Position numbers and translations under genes: made by a program. Below the pieces are notes generated by a model. The model did not search any database. It was not told the origin of the DNA and saw only the letters and a program-made list of their open reading frames with translations. This document shows positions 52,618 through 61,614 of a stretch of 64,000 nucleotides of DNA, piece after piece; position 1 is the first letter of the stretch; every line of letters starts with the position of its first letter. The DNA lies in the NCBI GenBank assembly GCA_046335555.1, contig JBKDHA010000169.1, positions 12,163-76,162 of the forward strand, in the 5' to 3' direction. Origin of the DNA: GCA-2737665 sp046335555. Lineage in GTDB: Bacteria > Bacteroidota > Bacteroidia > Palsa-965.

Positions 52618-52652
52618 CCGGCCGGGTGAGCACCGGCCGGCTCTTTTCTTTT
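52618..52652 (+). terminator. terminator of the small lipoprotein gene
   Basis: CCGGCCGG twice around the loop GTGAGCA, followed by CTCTTTTCTTTT. Confidence 0.88.
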
Positions 52653-52662
52653 CGTTCTTTGA

Positions 52663-53601
52663 CTATTCGTAAGCTTTGTCTAATTCATCACCATTAATAA
52701 TGGCGAGGTAGCAATGGTAGCGGGTAAGCGCAATTTCACCTTTTTCAATTGCTTCCTGTATTGCACAACCGGGTTCATTGAGATGCAGGCAATTGTTGAA
52801 GCGGCATTGTCCGAATCGTTCACGCATTTCAGGAAAAAAATGTGAAAGTTCGGCACGTTCCAGATCTACAATGCCAAATTCTTTGATGCCCGGCGTATCA
52901 ATAATCCAACCATTGTCCAGCGGGTGCATTTCGGCAAAAGTTGTGGTGTGCATGCCTTTATTGTGAGCTTCCGAAAGTTTTCCGGTACGCAAACTCAATT
53001 CAGGACAAAGAGCATTAATCAATGTGCTTTTCCCAACGCCCGAATGGCCGGCAATCAGACTCACCTGATTGTTCATTTCATTTCGGAGCTCGTTCACCGC
53101 AGCTTCATCATTGGCCGAAATGAAATGGCATCCGTAGCCGAGACTGGTGTATAAACCCATCAGCTGTTCAACATAATCGCAAAGCTCTTCATCGAGCAAA
53201 TCGCGTTTGTTGAAAATAATGGAAGCCGGAATGGAATACGCCTCGGCAGTGACTAAAAACCGATCAATAAAACCGGTTGAAGTACGCGGCTCAATGAGTG
53301 TAGCCATTACATAGGCCCGGTCGATGTTGGCGGCAATGATGTGCGTTTGTTTCGAGAGATTGGTAGAACGCCTGATAATATAATTGCGGCGCTCATGCAG
53401 TTTGCTGATTGTATTATCGCCATTGGCTTCGCGCAGCACATCTACACGATCACCAACAGCAAGCGGATTGGTATTCTTGGTGTTCAGTCCGCGAATACGG
53501 AACTGTCCTTTGATACGGCATTCAATATATTCAGCTGTATCAAGATGAACCACATACCAGCTCCCGGTCGATTTTACCACTATTCCGGATAACGCACTCA
53601 T
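52663..53601 (-). CDS. rsgA: ribosome small subunit-dependent GTPase A (RsgA)
   Basis: 312 residues from the ATG at 53601, which gives the normal OB-fold beginning (SGIVVKSTGSWYVV); the frame runs 35 codons further but into the divergent gene's start. The circularly permuted G motifs are in the expected order: G4 NKRD (about 145), G1 GHSGVGKST (about 203) and G3 DTPGIKEF (about 245). The C-terminal zinc knuckle is CRFNNCLHLNEPGC. It releases assembly factors from the 30S subunit. Confidence 0.95.
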   Translation of the reverse strand: MSALSGIVVKSTGSWYVVHLDTAEYIECRIKGQFRIRGLNTKNTNPLAVGDRVDVLREANGDNTISKLHERRNYIIRRSTNLSKQTHIIAANIDRAYVMATLIEPRTSTGFIDRFLVTAEAYSIPASIIFNKRDLLDEELCDYVEQLMGLYTSLGYGCHFISANDEAAVNELRNEMNNQVSLIAGHSGVGKSTLINALCPELSLRTGKLSEAHNKGMHTTTFAEMHPLDNGWIIDTPGIKEFGIVDLERAELSHFFPEMRERFGQCRFNNCLHLNEPGCAIQEAIEKGEIALTRYHCYLAIINGDELDKAYE

Positions 53602-53665
53602 AGCTTGAAATATCTGCACGAAGCTACGCAATAACTTACAGCATATACCCTTACACAACCTACCC

Positions 53666-54139
53666 ATGATTTCCGCCGAACGCCATCTGGCCGCCTTTCT
53701 TCGCAAGAAACGCTTTGCCGAACCTGTTGATCTTGTGCTTGATAATCAGCTCCCGCAGGGCTTATTATCAGTAACTCCCGATGCCGCAGATTTCAGTCTC
53801 GAATATCTGCTGTTTGTATGCAAGACCGAGCGACTGAAAGGTCTTGAGCAAATAGTTTCACATCTTATCAGCAATGCTTCTGTAGCCGAAAAACTTCAGT
53901 TTGCCTACGGCGGCTACGAATTTATGGTGCCGCTTCCGGCCGATGAAATGGAGCAGTGCGGTAATTTATTTTACCGAAAACTCAGCTTCCCGGTCGAAAT
54001 CTGGCAATACCGTCAACTGCTTACCGGCAACACCCAAACCGGAGAGCCACAGTACCGCAAAATTGTTGTGAAAACCCGCAAACTCCTTACTTATTACCAG
54101 TGCGAACACCGCACACCTGAGTACGCTGCCGTTAGTTAA
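53666..54139 (+). CDS. hypothetical protein
   Basis: 157 residues, no signal or membrane segment. It begins MISAERHLAAFLRKKRF and continues with mixed alpha/beta pattern; notable blocks are FAYGGYEFMVPLPADEMEQCG and LLTGNTQTGEPQYRKIVVKTRKLLTYYQCEH. I do not recognise a family. It is divergent from rsgA, 64 bp apart, and ends with a strong hairpin. Confidence 0.55.
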   Translation: MISAERHLAAFLRKKRFAEPVDLVLDNQLPQGLLSVTPDAADFSLEYLLFVCKTERLKGLEQIVSHLISNASVAEKLQFAYGGYEFMVPLPADEMEQCGNLFYRKLSFPVEIWQYRQLLTGNTQTGEPQYRKIVVKTRKLLTYYQCEHRTPEYAAVS

Positions 54140-54161
54140 GAATTGTCGTTTCCTTCCCTCC

Positions 54162-54213
54162 GAATGCCGGATGTAATCGTTCACTGCGATTACACCGGCA
54201 TTCATACTTTTTC
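54162..54213 (+). terminator. terminator upstream of gldA
   Basis: GAATGCCGG-TGTAATCG pairs with CGATTACA-CCGGCATTC (17 bp with one bulged A), loop TTCACTG, then ATACTTTTTC. Confidence 0.75.
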
Positions 54214-54232
54214 ACACTCGCCAGCGTTTTGT

Positions 54233-54240
54233 TACTTTTG
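54233..54240 (+). promoter_or_regulatory. -7 element of gldA
   Basis: TACTTTTG, 23 nt before the GTG start at 54264. Confidence 0.5.
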
Positions 54241-54263
54241 AGACTTAATCATATCTAAGTACT

Positions 54264-55181
54264 GTGTCAATAAAGGTCGAATACATCTCGAAAATTTACG
54301 GCAAGCAGCGTGCGCTTGATAATGTGTCGTTTGAAGTAAACAGTGGTGAAATCGTTGGTTTTCTCGGGCCAAACGGTGCGGGCAAATCTACCATTATGAA
54401 AATTCTCACCTGCTTTATTCCGCAGGATGCAGGAACCGCTTCAGTAAATGGTTTTGATGTGGCATCGCAGTCGCTTGATGTGCGCCGCAGCGTGGGTTAT
54501 CTGCCCGAACATAATCCGCTGTATCTGGATATGTATGTGAAAGAATACCTCGAATTCATTGCAGGTATTCACAAAATAGCCAATAAAAAACAGCGTGTTG
54601 ATGAAATGGTGCAGCTCACCGGTTTGGAAATCGAGCAGCACAAACGCATCGGTATGCTTTCTAAAGGTTACCGCCAGCGAGTTGGACTTGCACAGGCGCT
54701 TATTCATGATCCGAGTGTGCTTATTCTCGACGAGCCAACCACAGGTCTCGATCCGAACCAGCTTGCCGAAATCCGCGAACTCATTAAGCGTATCGGTCAG
54801 AAAAAAACGGTAATGCTTTCAACGCACATCATGCAGGAAGTTGAAGCACTGTGCAGCCGCGTTATCATTATCAATCAGGGACGCATTGTAGCCAATGATG
54901 ATACTGCAACGCTTCAGCAGGGCACTCAAAACCGTATGGTGGTTGTAGTGGAGTTTGATAAAGAACCCAACCGTCATGATATGAAACGCCTGCCCGGTGT
55001 TGAAGATGTGCAGCCGGTGCGCGCCAATACGTGGCAAATTATTACCGCTGCCGATAAAGATATTCGCCCTGATATTTTCCGCTTTGCAGTTGAGAACAAA
55101 CTCACCGTACTCGAAATGCAGCGCGAAGAGCGGCGCATTGAAGATGTGTTTAAGGAATTGACCGGAAAAAAGAAATCCTGA
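54264..55181 (+). CDS. gldA: gliding-motility-associated ABC transporter ATPase GldA
   Basis: 305 residues, starting with GTG (54264). Walker A GPNGAGKST (about 36-44), Q-loop region GYLPEHNPLY, signature LSKGYRQRVGLAQAL (about 135-149), Walker B LILDEPTTGLDPNQ (about 156) and switch His in STHIMQEVE. The SVGYLPEHNPLYLDMYVKEYL segment and overall layout match GldA, whose partners GldF and GldG form the membrane part in Flavobacteriia. Those genes are not in this window. Other ABC-2 type ATPases look similar, so the name rests on overall resemblance. Confidence 0.82.
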   Translation: MSIKVEYISKIYGKQRALDNVSFEVNSGEIVGFLGPNGAGKSTIMKILTCFIPQDAGTASVNGFDVASQSLDVRRSVGYLPEHNPLYLDMYVKEYLEFIAGIHKIANKKQRVDEMVQLTGLEIEQHKRIGMLSKGYRQRVGLAQALIHDPSVLILDEPTTGLDPNQLAEIRELIKRIGQKKTVMLSTHIMQEVEALCSRVIIINQGRIVANDDTATLQQGTQNRMVVVVEFDKEPNRHDMKRLPGVEDVQPVRANTWQIITAADKDIRPDIFRFAVENKLTVLEMQREERRIEDVFKELTGKKKS

Positions 55182-55187
55182 TCTGCT

Positions 55188-55985
55188 TTATATTTTCCTG
55201 ATCCGCAAACAGCGATACCGTTTCAATTCGGTATTTGCAGCATAACCATCTGCAACTTCACGAAACACTTCATCGCCCGTATGCCAGGGAATTCCGGTGA
55301 GAATGTATTGTTTGCCGACTACAAAAAAATCTTTCCCGTAAGCATTCACACAAGGCACAGCAAACAGCATTTCGCGATATTTTGTGCCTTTGTCGAAGTA
55401 GCGTTCGCTGAATTTCAGCATCACATACATTTCTTTGTGTGCACTGTCGCAACCGGGCAGTAAAGCCGGTAATTCAACCAATGTTGCAATTACAATTAAT
55501 GAATCGCCGTGGTTGTTTTTCTCAGGATCATCAAACCTAACCGGAATACTGTCGGGCGGATTGGTAATGTAAAACCCGGCATTGTTCATCGGCGGCAAAA
55601 TATTCCGCAGTTTGATGTAATAATGAACCGAATCGCCTTTCACACTGCGCCAGCTGAAAAAGCCCTTTCCGCCTTTGCGCAGCAGTTTTATAGCATTGCG
55701 GAAACCGGCATCAATTTGCTTTTCGTTCAGCTCAAGCAAATAGCCTCCGCGAAATTGTTTCAGGCTGCTTTCTGTAATTTGTTTCCGGCTGTTGTCGTAG
55801 CGCACATAGTCAATTACCGCACGGTTACTGTCGGTTGGCAATTCGCCTTTTCCGGGTTTTACAAGCGAGTAAACAATCCCGGTAGCTGAAGTTTGTGGCG
55901 CATTCATTTTCCAGCGCGGCGGTTTGGCAGCACTTACAGCGCAAGGAATCATCAAAATCAAAAACAACAGAATCGGTCTGCTCAT
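55188..55985 (-). CDS. secreted FKBP-like protein, hypothetical
   Basis: 265 residues with a signal peptide ending AVSAA. The middle (about 30-140) follows the FKBP prolyl-isomerase pattern: TGIVYSLVKPGKGELP, VIDYVRYD, then QIDAGFRNAIKLLRKGGKGFFSW, where an FKBP has the I-x-G-x-x-x-x-L-x-x-M-x-x-G region. Key aromatic residues of the active pocket are only partly kept, so it may lack isomerase activity. The C-terminal 120 residues are unrecognised. It is convergent with gldA, 6 bp between stops. Confidence 0.45.
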   Translation of the reverse strand: MSRPILLFLILMIPCAVSAAKPPRWKMNAPQTSATGIVYSLVKPGKGELPTDSNRAVIDYVRYDNSRKQITESSLKQFRGGYLLELNEKQIDAGFRNAIKLLRKGGKGFFSWRSVKGDSVHYYIKLRNILPPMNNAGFYITNPPDSIPVRFDDPEKNNHGDSLIVIATLVELPALLPGCDSAHKEMYVMLKFSERYFDKGTKYREMLFAVPCVNAYGKDFFVVGKQYILTGIPWHTGDEVFREVADGYAANTELKRYRCLRIRKI

Positions 55986-56112
55986 GGCGTAAAAATGCTT
56001 ATTTCAAACGGTTTCCGCAATTATTGCGAGTAATGTAATGCGAAGTTTAAGGAGATGTTGTGAACGCCAAAAAATCGTACTTTAGCGCTCCAATTCAAAT
56101 CCGTACCTATCA

Positions 56113-57354
56113 ATGTCTTATCTCTTCACTTCCGAGTCAGTTTCGGAAGGTCACCCCGATAAGGTGGCCGATCAGATTTCAGATGCGATTATCGACGCAT
56201 TTCTGACCTACGATCCCAACGCTAAAGTAGCTTGCGAGACCTTTGTAACGACAGGTCTTGTAGTGATCGGCGGCGAAATCAAAACCACTCCCGAAGCAAA
56301 AGGTAAAGTGGATGTGCAAGAAATTGCACGCGATGTGATTCGCCGCATCGGCTATACCAAATCTGAATACCAGTTTGACGCAATTTCATGCGGCATTCTG
56401 AATGCGCTGCACGAGCAGTCGTCAGACATCAACCAGGGTGTTGACCGCGGCAAAGAAGCCGAGCAGGGTGCTGGCGACCAGGGAATGATGTTTGGTTTTG
56501 CCTGTCGCGAAACCGACAACCTGATGCCGCTGCCGCTCGAACTTTCGCACATGCTCCTGCGCGAACTCGCAGCAATCCGCCGCGAAGGAAAAACAATGAA
56601 ATATCTGCGTCCTGATGCAAAATCGCAAGTTACAATTGAGTATGATGACAATGGTTCACCCCTGCGCATCGACACAATTGTTGTGAGCACACAGCACGAT
56701 GATTTTGCTGCTGATAAAAAGATGCTCGATCAGATTCGCAAAGACATTATCAATATTCTTGTTCCCCGCGTTAAAAAACTGCTTCCTGCACGTGTGCAGA
56801 AACTGTTTGGCAAAGACATCAAGTATCACATCAATCCTACCGGCAAGTTTGTAATTGGTGGTCCGCACGGCGATACCGGTTTGACCGGCCGCAAAATTAT
56901 TGTGGATACCTACGGCGGACGCGGAGCACACGGTGGCGGAGCTTTCTCAGGAAAAGACAGCTCTAAAGTTGACCGTTCTGCAGCTTATGCAACACGCCAC
57001 ATTGCTAAAAACTTAGTAGCTGCCGGCATTGCTGATGAGTGTCTCGTTCAGGTGGCTTATGCTATTGGTGTTGCCGAGCCGGTTGGCCTGTATGTGAATA
57101 CTTACGGCACATCAAAAGTGAAAATCAGCGATGGCGAAATTGCTGCAAAAGTTGCCAAGCTGGTAGATATGAAACCCGCTGCAATTGTAAAGCGTTTCGG
57201 TCTCAAAAATCCGATTTACGGTGAAACCGCAGCTTACGGCCACATGGGTCGCAAGCCGGGTATCAAAACCGTTAACGGTAAGAAATACGAAACTTTTGGC
57301 TGGGAAAAGCTTGAGCTGGTTCCGGCATTTAAAAAGGCTTTTGGAATCAAGTAA
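56113..57354 (+). CDS. metK: S-adenosylmethionine synthase
   Basis: 413 residues, slightly longer than E. coli MetK because of an insert near residues 190-240 (VPRVKKLLPARVQKLFGKD), as in other Bacteroidota. Substrate motifs: GHPDKVADQISDAI (14-27), GAGDQGMMFG (about 118-127) and GGRGAHGGGAFSGKDSSKVDRSAAY (about 277-301). It makes SAM from ATP and methionine, the donor for the Cfa-type enzyme and methyltransferases in this window. TACTTTAG lies about 27 nt upstream. I see no SAM riboswitch in the leader. Confidence 0.97.
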   Translation: MSYLFTSESVSEGHPDKVADQISDAIIDAFLTYDPNAKVACETFVTTGLVVIGGEIKTTPEAKGKVDVQEIARDVIRRIGYTKSEYQFDAISCGILNALHEQSSDINQGVDRGKEAEQGAGDQGMMFGFACRETDNLMPLPLELSHMLLRELAAIRREGKTMKYLRPDAKSQVTIEYDDNGSPLRIDTIVVSTQHDDFAADKKMLDQIRKDIINILVPRVKKLLPARVQKLFGKDIKYHINPTGKFVIGGPHGDTGLTGRKIIVDTYGGRGAHGGGAFSGKDSSKVDRSAAYATRHIAKNLVAAGIADECLVQVAYAIGVAEPVGLYVNTYGTSKVKISDGEIAAKVAKLVDMKPAAIVKRFGLKNPIYGETAAYGHMGRKPGIKTVNGKKYETFGWEKLELVPAFKKAFGIK

Positions 57355-57372
57355 TTTTTATTGCTTAGATGT

Positions 57373-57404
57373 AAAAAAACCGCAGATTTTCTGCGGTTTT
57401 TTTG
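57373..57404 (+). terminator. metK terminator
   Basis: AAAAAACCGCAGA and TCTGCGGTTTTTTT form a strong stem with a short TTT loop, 20 bp past the stop. Confidence 0.95.
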
Positions 57405-57493
57405 TTGTATATAGCTTGTTGTATTCGATATAAGACGCTGTTTTTCAGATTTTAAGATTGGATGTTATGTGGGTTTTCCCTATATTTAGGAAT

Positions 57494-58461
57494 ATGGAAA
57501 TTATGGGAATAAAAGAAGCAGTTACTAAGAGGCCCGCAATGTATTTTGGCAATGTAACAGAATGGTTTTACAATCTTCTTAATTTCTTTTTTCGAAACAA
57601 GACTGATTTATCGATTAACATTTATCATCAGAAGAACAAATTACAGTTGTATTGTTCTCAGGAATTGGAATTAATACGGACAGGTAATTTCCTTATATAA
57701 AACTTAATGATAATAAAGAAGTTAATGAGCGCGACAACGATGGTTTGTTTTTGCTTCTTGTATCGGAACAGCCAGTAATTCATTGTGTAATTGAGGGGCA
57801 TGGTAAAGTCTCTTTGAAATTTGATAACGATGAACTTGTTATGAATGAGCTTGAGTACGAGGGCTTTTTTATCGAATTAAACTTTAACGAATACTTTATC
57901 CAGTTTCTTAAACTGACGCATTCCCGACTAAGGAATGATTTATTGCACTGGCTTACGTTTCATTCTTCGCTGCGCGTTAATTATTATTCGCATGAAACTG
58001 ATAAACGGGAGTTGCTTTGTCAGCCACGAGGTACAGAAGTATTGTTTGATGAGCTTTTAAAGTCTGTTTCATTGTGTAAAGCCCCGTTTCGCGGTGAGGC
58101 TGTATCGGGTAATGTAAGTGTAAAACTAATTGTCGGGTTTCACGATAAACAAGAAAGGCTGGTGAAAAGTTACGTAAACGGGATGTATCAGCTGAATGAT
58201 GAAGGAATACAGATTTCTGTACTTCATCAAGTATTATTTAAGTCGTTTGAGAAGTTAAGAGTGACCTTAAACGGAAACTATATAGCGATTATTCTGATTG
58301 ACTTACCGGAAAGTGAAATTGAATGGCATTCGCCCATCAGGAACTACAGATTTGCGAATGTAACTGTGTTTCGGCTTATTGATGAAATAATTTCCGAAAA
58401 TCTGATTAACTATGTATTAGCAGATGAAAAACCATTTCTACCCAATAAACGAGGAGATTGA
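57494..58461 (+). pseudogene. diverged GyrB/ParE-like protein, split by a frameshift
   Basis: Frame one (57494-57700, 68 aa, ATG 5 nt after TATATTTA) begins with GIKEAVTKRPAMYFG, the start of type II topoisomerase B subunits (AVRKRPGMYIG). Frame two runs to 58461. Its part from about 57900 follows the transducer domain: LRNDLLHWLTFHSSLRV, PRGTEVLFDELL, VSVKLIVGFHD, KSYVNGMYQLNDEGIQISVLHQVL and LNGNYIAIILIDLPESEIEW align with gyrase B elements in order. Reading frames switch between 57686 and 57700; losing one base there explains it. The GHKL ATP-binding residues are not visible, and the TOPRIM and C-terminal parts are absent. It is either a decaying paralogue or a real split/frameshifted gene with a non-ATPase role. 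Confidence 0.6.
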
Positions 58462-58496
58462 TTTTTAACTGTTGTTTATATTTTTAAGAACCAGCC

Positions 58497-58826
58497 ATGC
58501 CAACCATCCACGATTTCGAACAGCTTGATATACGCATCGGAACAGTCATTCATGCCGAAGCATTTCCGGAGGCGCGGAAACCGGCGATTAAGCTGCAGAT
58601 TGATTTTGGTGAATTGGGGATAAAGAAATCATCGGCACAGCTTACTGTTTCCTATACACCCGAAAAGCTGATCGGAACGCAGGTTACAGCAGTTGTGAAT
58701 TTTCCGCCGCGACAAATTGGTTCCTATATTTCAGAAGTACTTGTGCTGGGTGTTTTGGGCGATAGCGGCGATGTGATTTTACTGCGGCCTGATCGTGTTG
58801 TTCCTGATGGCGGAAAAATAGCCTGA
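58497..58826 (+). CDS. csaA: tRNA-binding domain protein CsaA
   Basis: 109 residues, a single OB-fold (EMAP/tRNA-binding domain). FEQLDIRIGTVIHAEAFPEARKPAIKLQIDFG is the conserved N-terminal half and VVNFPPRQIGSYISEVLVLG the dimer-forming part, exactly as in CsaA, a small dimeric protein with tRNA-binding and chaperone-like properties. It is 35 bp after the GyrB-like gene. Confidence 0.92.
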   Translation: MPTIHDFEQLDIRIGTVIHAEAFPEARKPAIKLQIDFGELGIKKSSAQLTVSYTPEKLIGTQVTAVVNFPPRQIGSYISEVLVLGVLGDSGDVILLRPDRVVPDGGKIA

Positions 58827-59690
58827 TTACTTGCTGATTAGTTGTATGCTCTCAGCTGCATCTTTTAGCACGATGCCGAGTTTTTTCAAATCATCAGCAG
58901 AATTGATGTGCCGCATGGTTTGTAATCCGGCAAGATTATCGCTGCTCACTGGTAAGCTAATGCGAAGCCACGATGCAATGCGCAGCAGGAATTTTACCGG
59001 CGTAAATGGAAGATTGATAAAGTTTGCCGTTTTGCCGCAATGTTCAGCAATCAGCTCGAAAAAGCGGCGATAGGGAATAGGTTCCTGCACTGCAATTGTA
59101 TAGGCTCCGCTGCGGTTTTCGGCGGCAATTTTTTCGAATGCAAGCAGAAGATCGCCGATGAAAACTGTTTGCAGCGGCTGTGTTCCTTTGCCGAAAATAG
59201 GAATGCGCTTGCCGGCAGCAATATGTTTTTGCATAGCAGCAAACAAGCCGCCGCGACCAATAACTAAGCCCGGCCGAACTACACAACCTCCGTTTTGCAG
59301 CACAAGATTTTCGCAGGCAAATTTTTGCTTTCCGTAAACAGATATTGCATCGGGCAAAGCAGAGAGGCTGGAAAGAAAAATGAATTGTTTTACATCTGCT
59401 TTTTTCGCAGCATCAAGTAATAATCTCGTTGCGTTCAGATTCAGCTCAAACGCATTTTTGTTTTGCTGCAAAGTGAGGTAAGCTGCGTGCAAAATAATTT
59501 GTGTGTTGTGTGGTAATTTTATTCCGTCAGGATATTCATCTGTAAGATCAAAATGGATATTTTCAAAATTATTCAGCTTTTTTCGTCCGGCTGTAATTAC
59601 TGTAAAGCCTTTAGCCGAAAAGTGCGCCGCTGCTGCAGCGCCAATGAAACCGGTAGCTCCGGTGATTACAATTACCGGAGCATCACTCAT
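58827..59690 (-). CDS. NAD-dependent epimerase/dehydratase family protein (extended SDR)
   Basis: 287 residues. NAD(P) motif GATGFIGAA (10-18), FLSSLSAL with the catalytic Ser, and YGKQKFACE with the Tyr and Lys (about 119-123). The C-terminal half fits substrate binding (GKGTQPLQTVFIGDLLLAF). Sugar nucleotide or steroid-like substrates are possible; not resolvable. Its start overlaps the upstream GMC gene's stop by 8 bp. Confidence 0.85.
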   Translation of the reverse strand: MSDAPVIVITGATGFIGAAAAAHFSAKGFTVITAGRKKLNNFENIHFDLTDEYPDGIKLPHNTQIILHAAYLTLQQNKNAFELNLNATRLLLDAAKKADVKQFIFLSSLSALPDAISVYGKQKFACENLVLQNGGCVVRPGLVIGRGGLFAAMQKHIAAGKRIPIFGKGTQPLQTVFIGDLLLAFEKIAAENRSGAYTIAVQEPIPYRRFFELIAEHCGKTANFINLPFTPVKFLLRIASWLRISLPVSSDNLAGLQTMRHINSADDLKKLGIVLKDAAESIQLISK

Positions 59691-61299
59691 TATTACTTAC
59701 ATTTTGTGCAACGCGGTGAGCATTTGCCATGAGTGAAAGTGTAAGTCCTTTGGCCGGAAGAAAACGAAAGCCTGAGCCATCAGCAACATAAACATTGCTT
59801 GTGCCATGCAGTCGTCCTGAAGCGTGAAGCGTAAACGGTTTTTCAGTTTCCGAAAACGGCAAACACCCGGCATAATGAATACTGGAGCCATTTCCGGGAT
59901 GAACAGTTTTCAGTTTCCAGGCTCCGATGCTTCGCAGTGCTTTTACGTAAATCTGTTCGCGTTCCTGCACACGTTTTTCTTTTTCGGTGCTGCGCATGTA
60001 ATTTGCTTCAAGCAAATCGCCGGTTGGTGTTGATGAAGATGCGGCGAGTTTTACCCATTGTTCACTTCCGTTTGTTTCGGGATGATGAATGCCGGCAATA
60101 AGCAGAGCAGGTAAAAGATACTGCTGCAAAATTCTTGCATCGCGGAAATTGAGCGGTGTTTCGCGCAGCAGGCGGAAAAGCAGCAGCGAACGATATGTAT
60201 AAAGTGAAGCCATGGCAACATCGCGTTGCATGCCGTCGGCATCATGAAATAATGATAACTGCGCATACGAAATATTCCGCGCATTCATATTTCTTCCCAG
60301 CATAGATGGAACAATGCAGGGCATGTAGGTGTACGGATTACAGAGCAGTGGGAGTTTGGTTGTTTCTCCGCCGGGCATCGAACGCAGCACAATGCGTGCA
60401 GTTCCCAGAACGCCCGGCGAAAGCACGAGACGTTTTGCGGAAAATATTTTTGTTTCTCCGCTGCTGATGTTTATGGCTTCTGTATTTACTCCTTCTGCAT
60501 TTTGCGTAAAACGTGTCGCCATCCAACCGCTTTCGATGCTGATATTGGGATGTTTGCGCAATGTTTCCAGCTCAACCTGCGGCCGCCATGCAGAACCGCC
60601 GGAGTTGTCGTAAAACTCCATATCGCGCAGTTGAGTTGCGCTGCGGTGGTCTTTGTCTTGTGTGAGCATTGCAAGAGCCGGACGACCTAGTGCAAAGCCT
60701 TTTTGCTTTAAAGCACTGCGTTTGCTTTGGTATTTTCTCAGCAAAACGGAAGCAAGCGCATCAGGCGGAGTTGCTGGCTGAATGTTTTTGAGGTGCGCGA
60801 AGGTAAACGCTGAAGCATCATCGTTGTTTCCGCTTATTCCGATGCGGTTGGCAACAGTTTGACAAGCCTGCTGCATTTCGGTTGCAGGAAGTCCGGCGGC
60901 TTCCAGTTCAGCATCCGAAAACACGCAGCATCCGAGTCCCCAGCCGCCTCCCAGTCCGCCTTCGGCGAGGCTTTCGACAGGCGAGAAGTTTTGTGAAAGC
61001 AGCGGCAGCAGTCGCTCAGTATGCTCAATGAGGTAGCGGCGTGCAGGTGTGAGTTGTGCGCCGGTGCCAATATTGCCCTGCGGCAAACTCTCGAATGCAT
61101 CGCCGAGAAAATAGCGGTGCTGCTCTTCGTCGCTGCTGCGCAGTGAAATAAAATCCTGCTGCGGTTGAATGGCGCTGTAGTGATTATCGCGCACGCCTCC
61201 GTCGAGCACAAGAACGCGCAAACCTGCATCAGCAAGTGTGCGCGCAGCCATTACGCCTGTGCAGCCTGCACCAACAATCAGCACATCAGGATTATTCAT
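59683..61299 (-). CDS. GMC family oxidoreductase
   Basis: 538 residues. FAD motif LIVGAGCTGVMAARTLADAG (6-25). The middle GGLGGGWGLGCCVFSDAELEAAGLP matches the flavin-attachment region of GMC proteins. The C-terminal block HYAGCLPFSETEKP and VYVADGSGFRFLPAKGLTLSLMANAHRVAQ is the GMC_oxred_C domain with its His. It probably oxidises an alcohol group on a sugar or lipid. Its overlap with the SDR gene suggests the two act on the same compound. Confidence 0.87.
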   Translation of the reverse strand: MNNPDVLIVGAGCTGVMAARTLADAGLRVLVLDGGVRDNHYSAIQPQQDFISLRSSDEEQHRYFLGDAFESLPQGNIGTGAQLTPARRYLIEHTERLLPLLSQNFSPVESLAEGGLGGGWGLGCCVFSDAELEAAGLPATEMQQACQTVANRIGISGNNDDASAFTFAHLKNIQPATPPDALASVLLRKYQSKRSALKQKGFALGRPALAMLTQDKDHRSATQLRDMEFYDNSGGSAWRPQVELETLRKHPNISIESGWMATRFTQNAEGVNTEAINISSGETKIFSAKRLVLSPGVLGTARIVLRSMPGGETTKLPLLCNPYTYMPCIVPSMLGRNMNARNISYAQLSLFHDADGMQRDVAMASLYTYRSLLLFRLLRETPLNFRDARILQQYLLPALLIAGIHHPETNGSEQWVKLAASSSTPTGDLLEANYMRSTEKEKRVQEREQIYVKALRSIGAWKLKTVHPGNGSSIHYAGCLPFSETEKPFTLHASGRLHGTSNVYVADGSGFRFLPAKGLTLSLMANAHRVAQNVSNNE

Positions 61300-61391
61300 T
61301 GCTGAAAGATCGTTATTTCTGTGAAATGATTGGAGGGGGATGGGATCTTGGAAAACGAAAGATATGGTTTTCTAGCCCGGGTTGTAGTGGA

Positions 61392-61540
61392 AATGCAGCA
61401 GCAAAAACAGCTACCAATACAAACCTTCGAGGTTTCAAAACCAAACCTTCGAGGTTTTTGAAACCTCGAAGGTTTAAAGCTTTTTTAAAACCTCTCGAAG
61501 GTTTGATTTTTAAAACCTCAAATGTTTTTGCTGCTGCATT
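61392..61540. repeat. nested inverted repeats with 18-bp outer arms
   Basis: AATGCAGCAGCAAAAACA (61392-61409) is repeated as a perfect inverted copy at 61523-61540. Between them are several AAACCTTCGAGGTTT-type palindromes (61421-61435, 61443-61457, 61460-61474). The whole can fold into one large cruciform. There is no coding frame. Confidence 0.88.
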
Positions 61541-61614
61541 GTAACGGAAAACCGGAGCAAAGGATTTTTATTGCGCCTTGAGATTCGCTCCTAACCTTCG
61601 AGAGGTTTCTGAAA

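Noticed and set aside
52944..53154. Whole-window search by eye for tRNA, rRNA and transposase genes
   Set aside because: No cloverleaf with a CCA-like end, no rRNA signature and no DDE or HUH motif was found in any intergenic stretch or frame; the coordinates given are only an example of a shadow frame examined inside rsgA.
55986..56112. SAM-responsive riboswitch in the metK leader
   Set aside because: The ~130-bp gap has a TACTTTAG promoter about 30 nt from the ATG, leaving a leader too short for a known SAM riboswitch, and I see no conserved core.
57686..57700. Programmed ribosomal frameshift in the GyrB-like gene
   Set aside because: No X-XXY-YYZ slippery heptamer or downstream hairpin is visible; a mutation or sequencing error is more likely.
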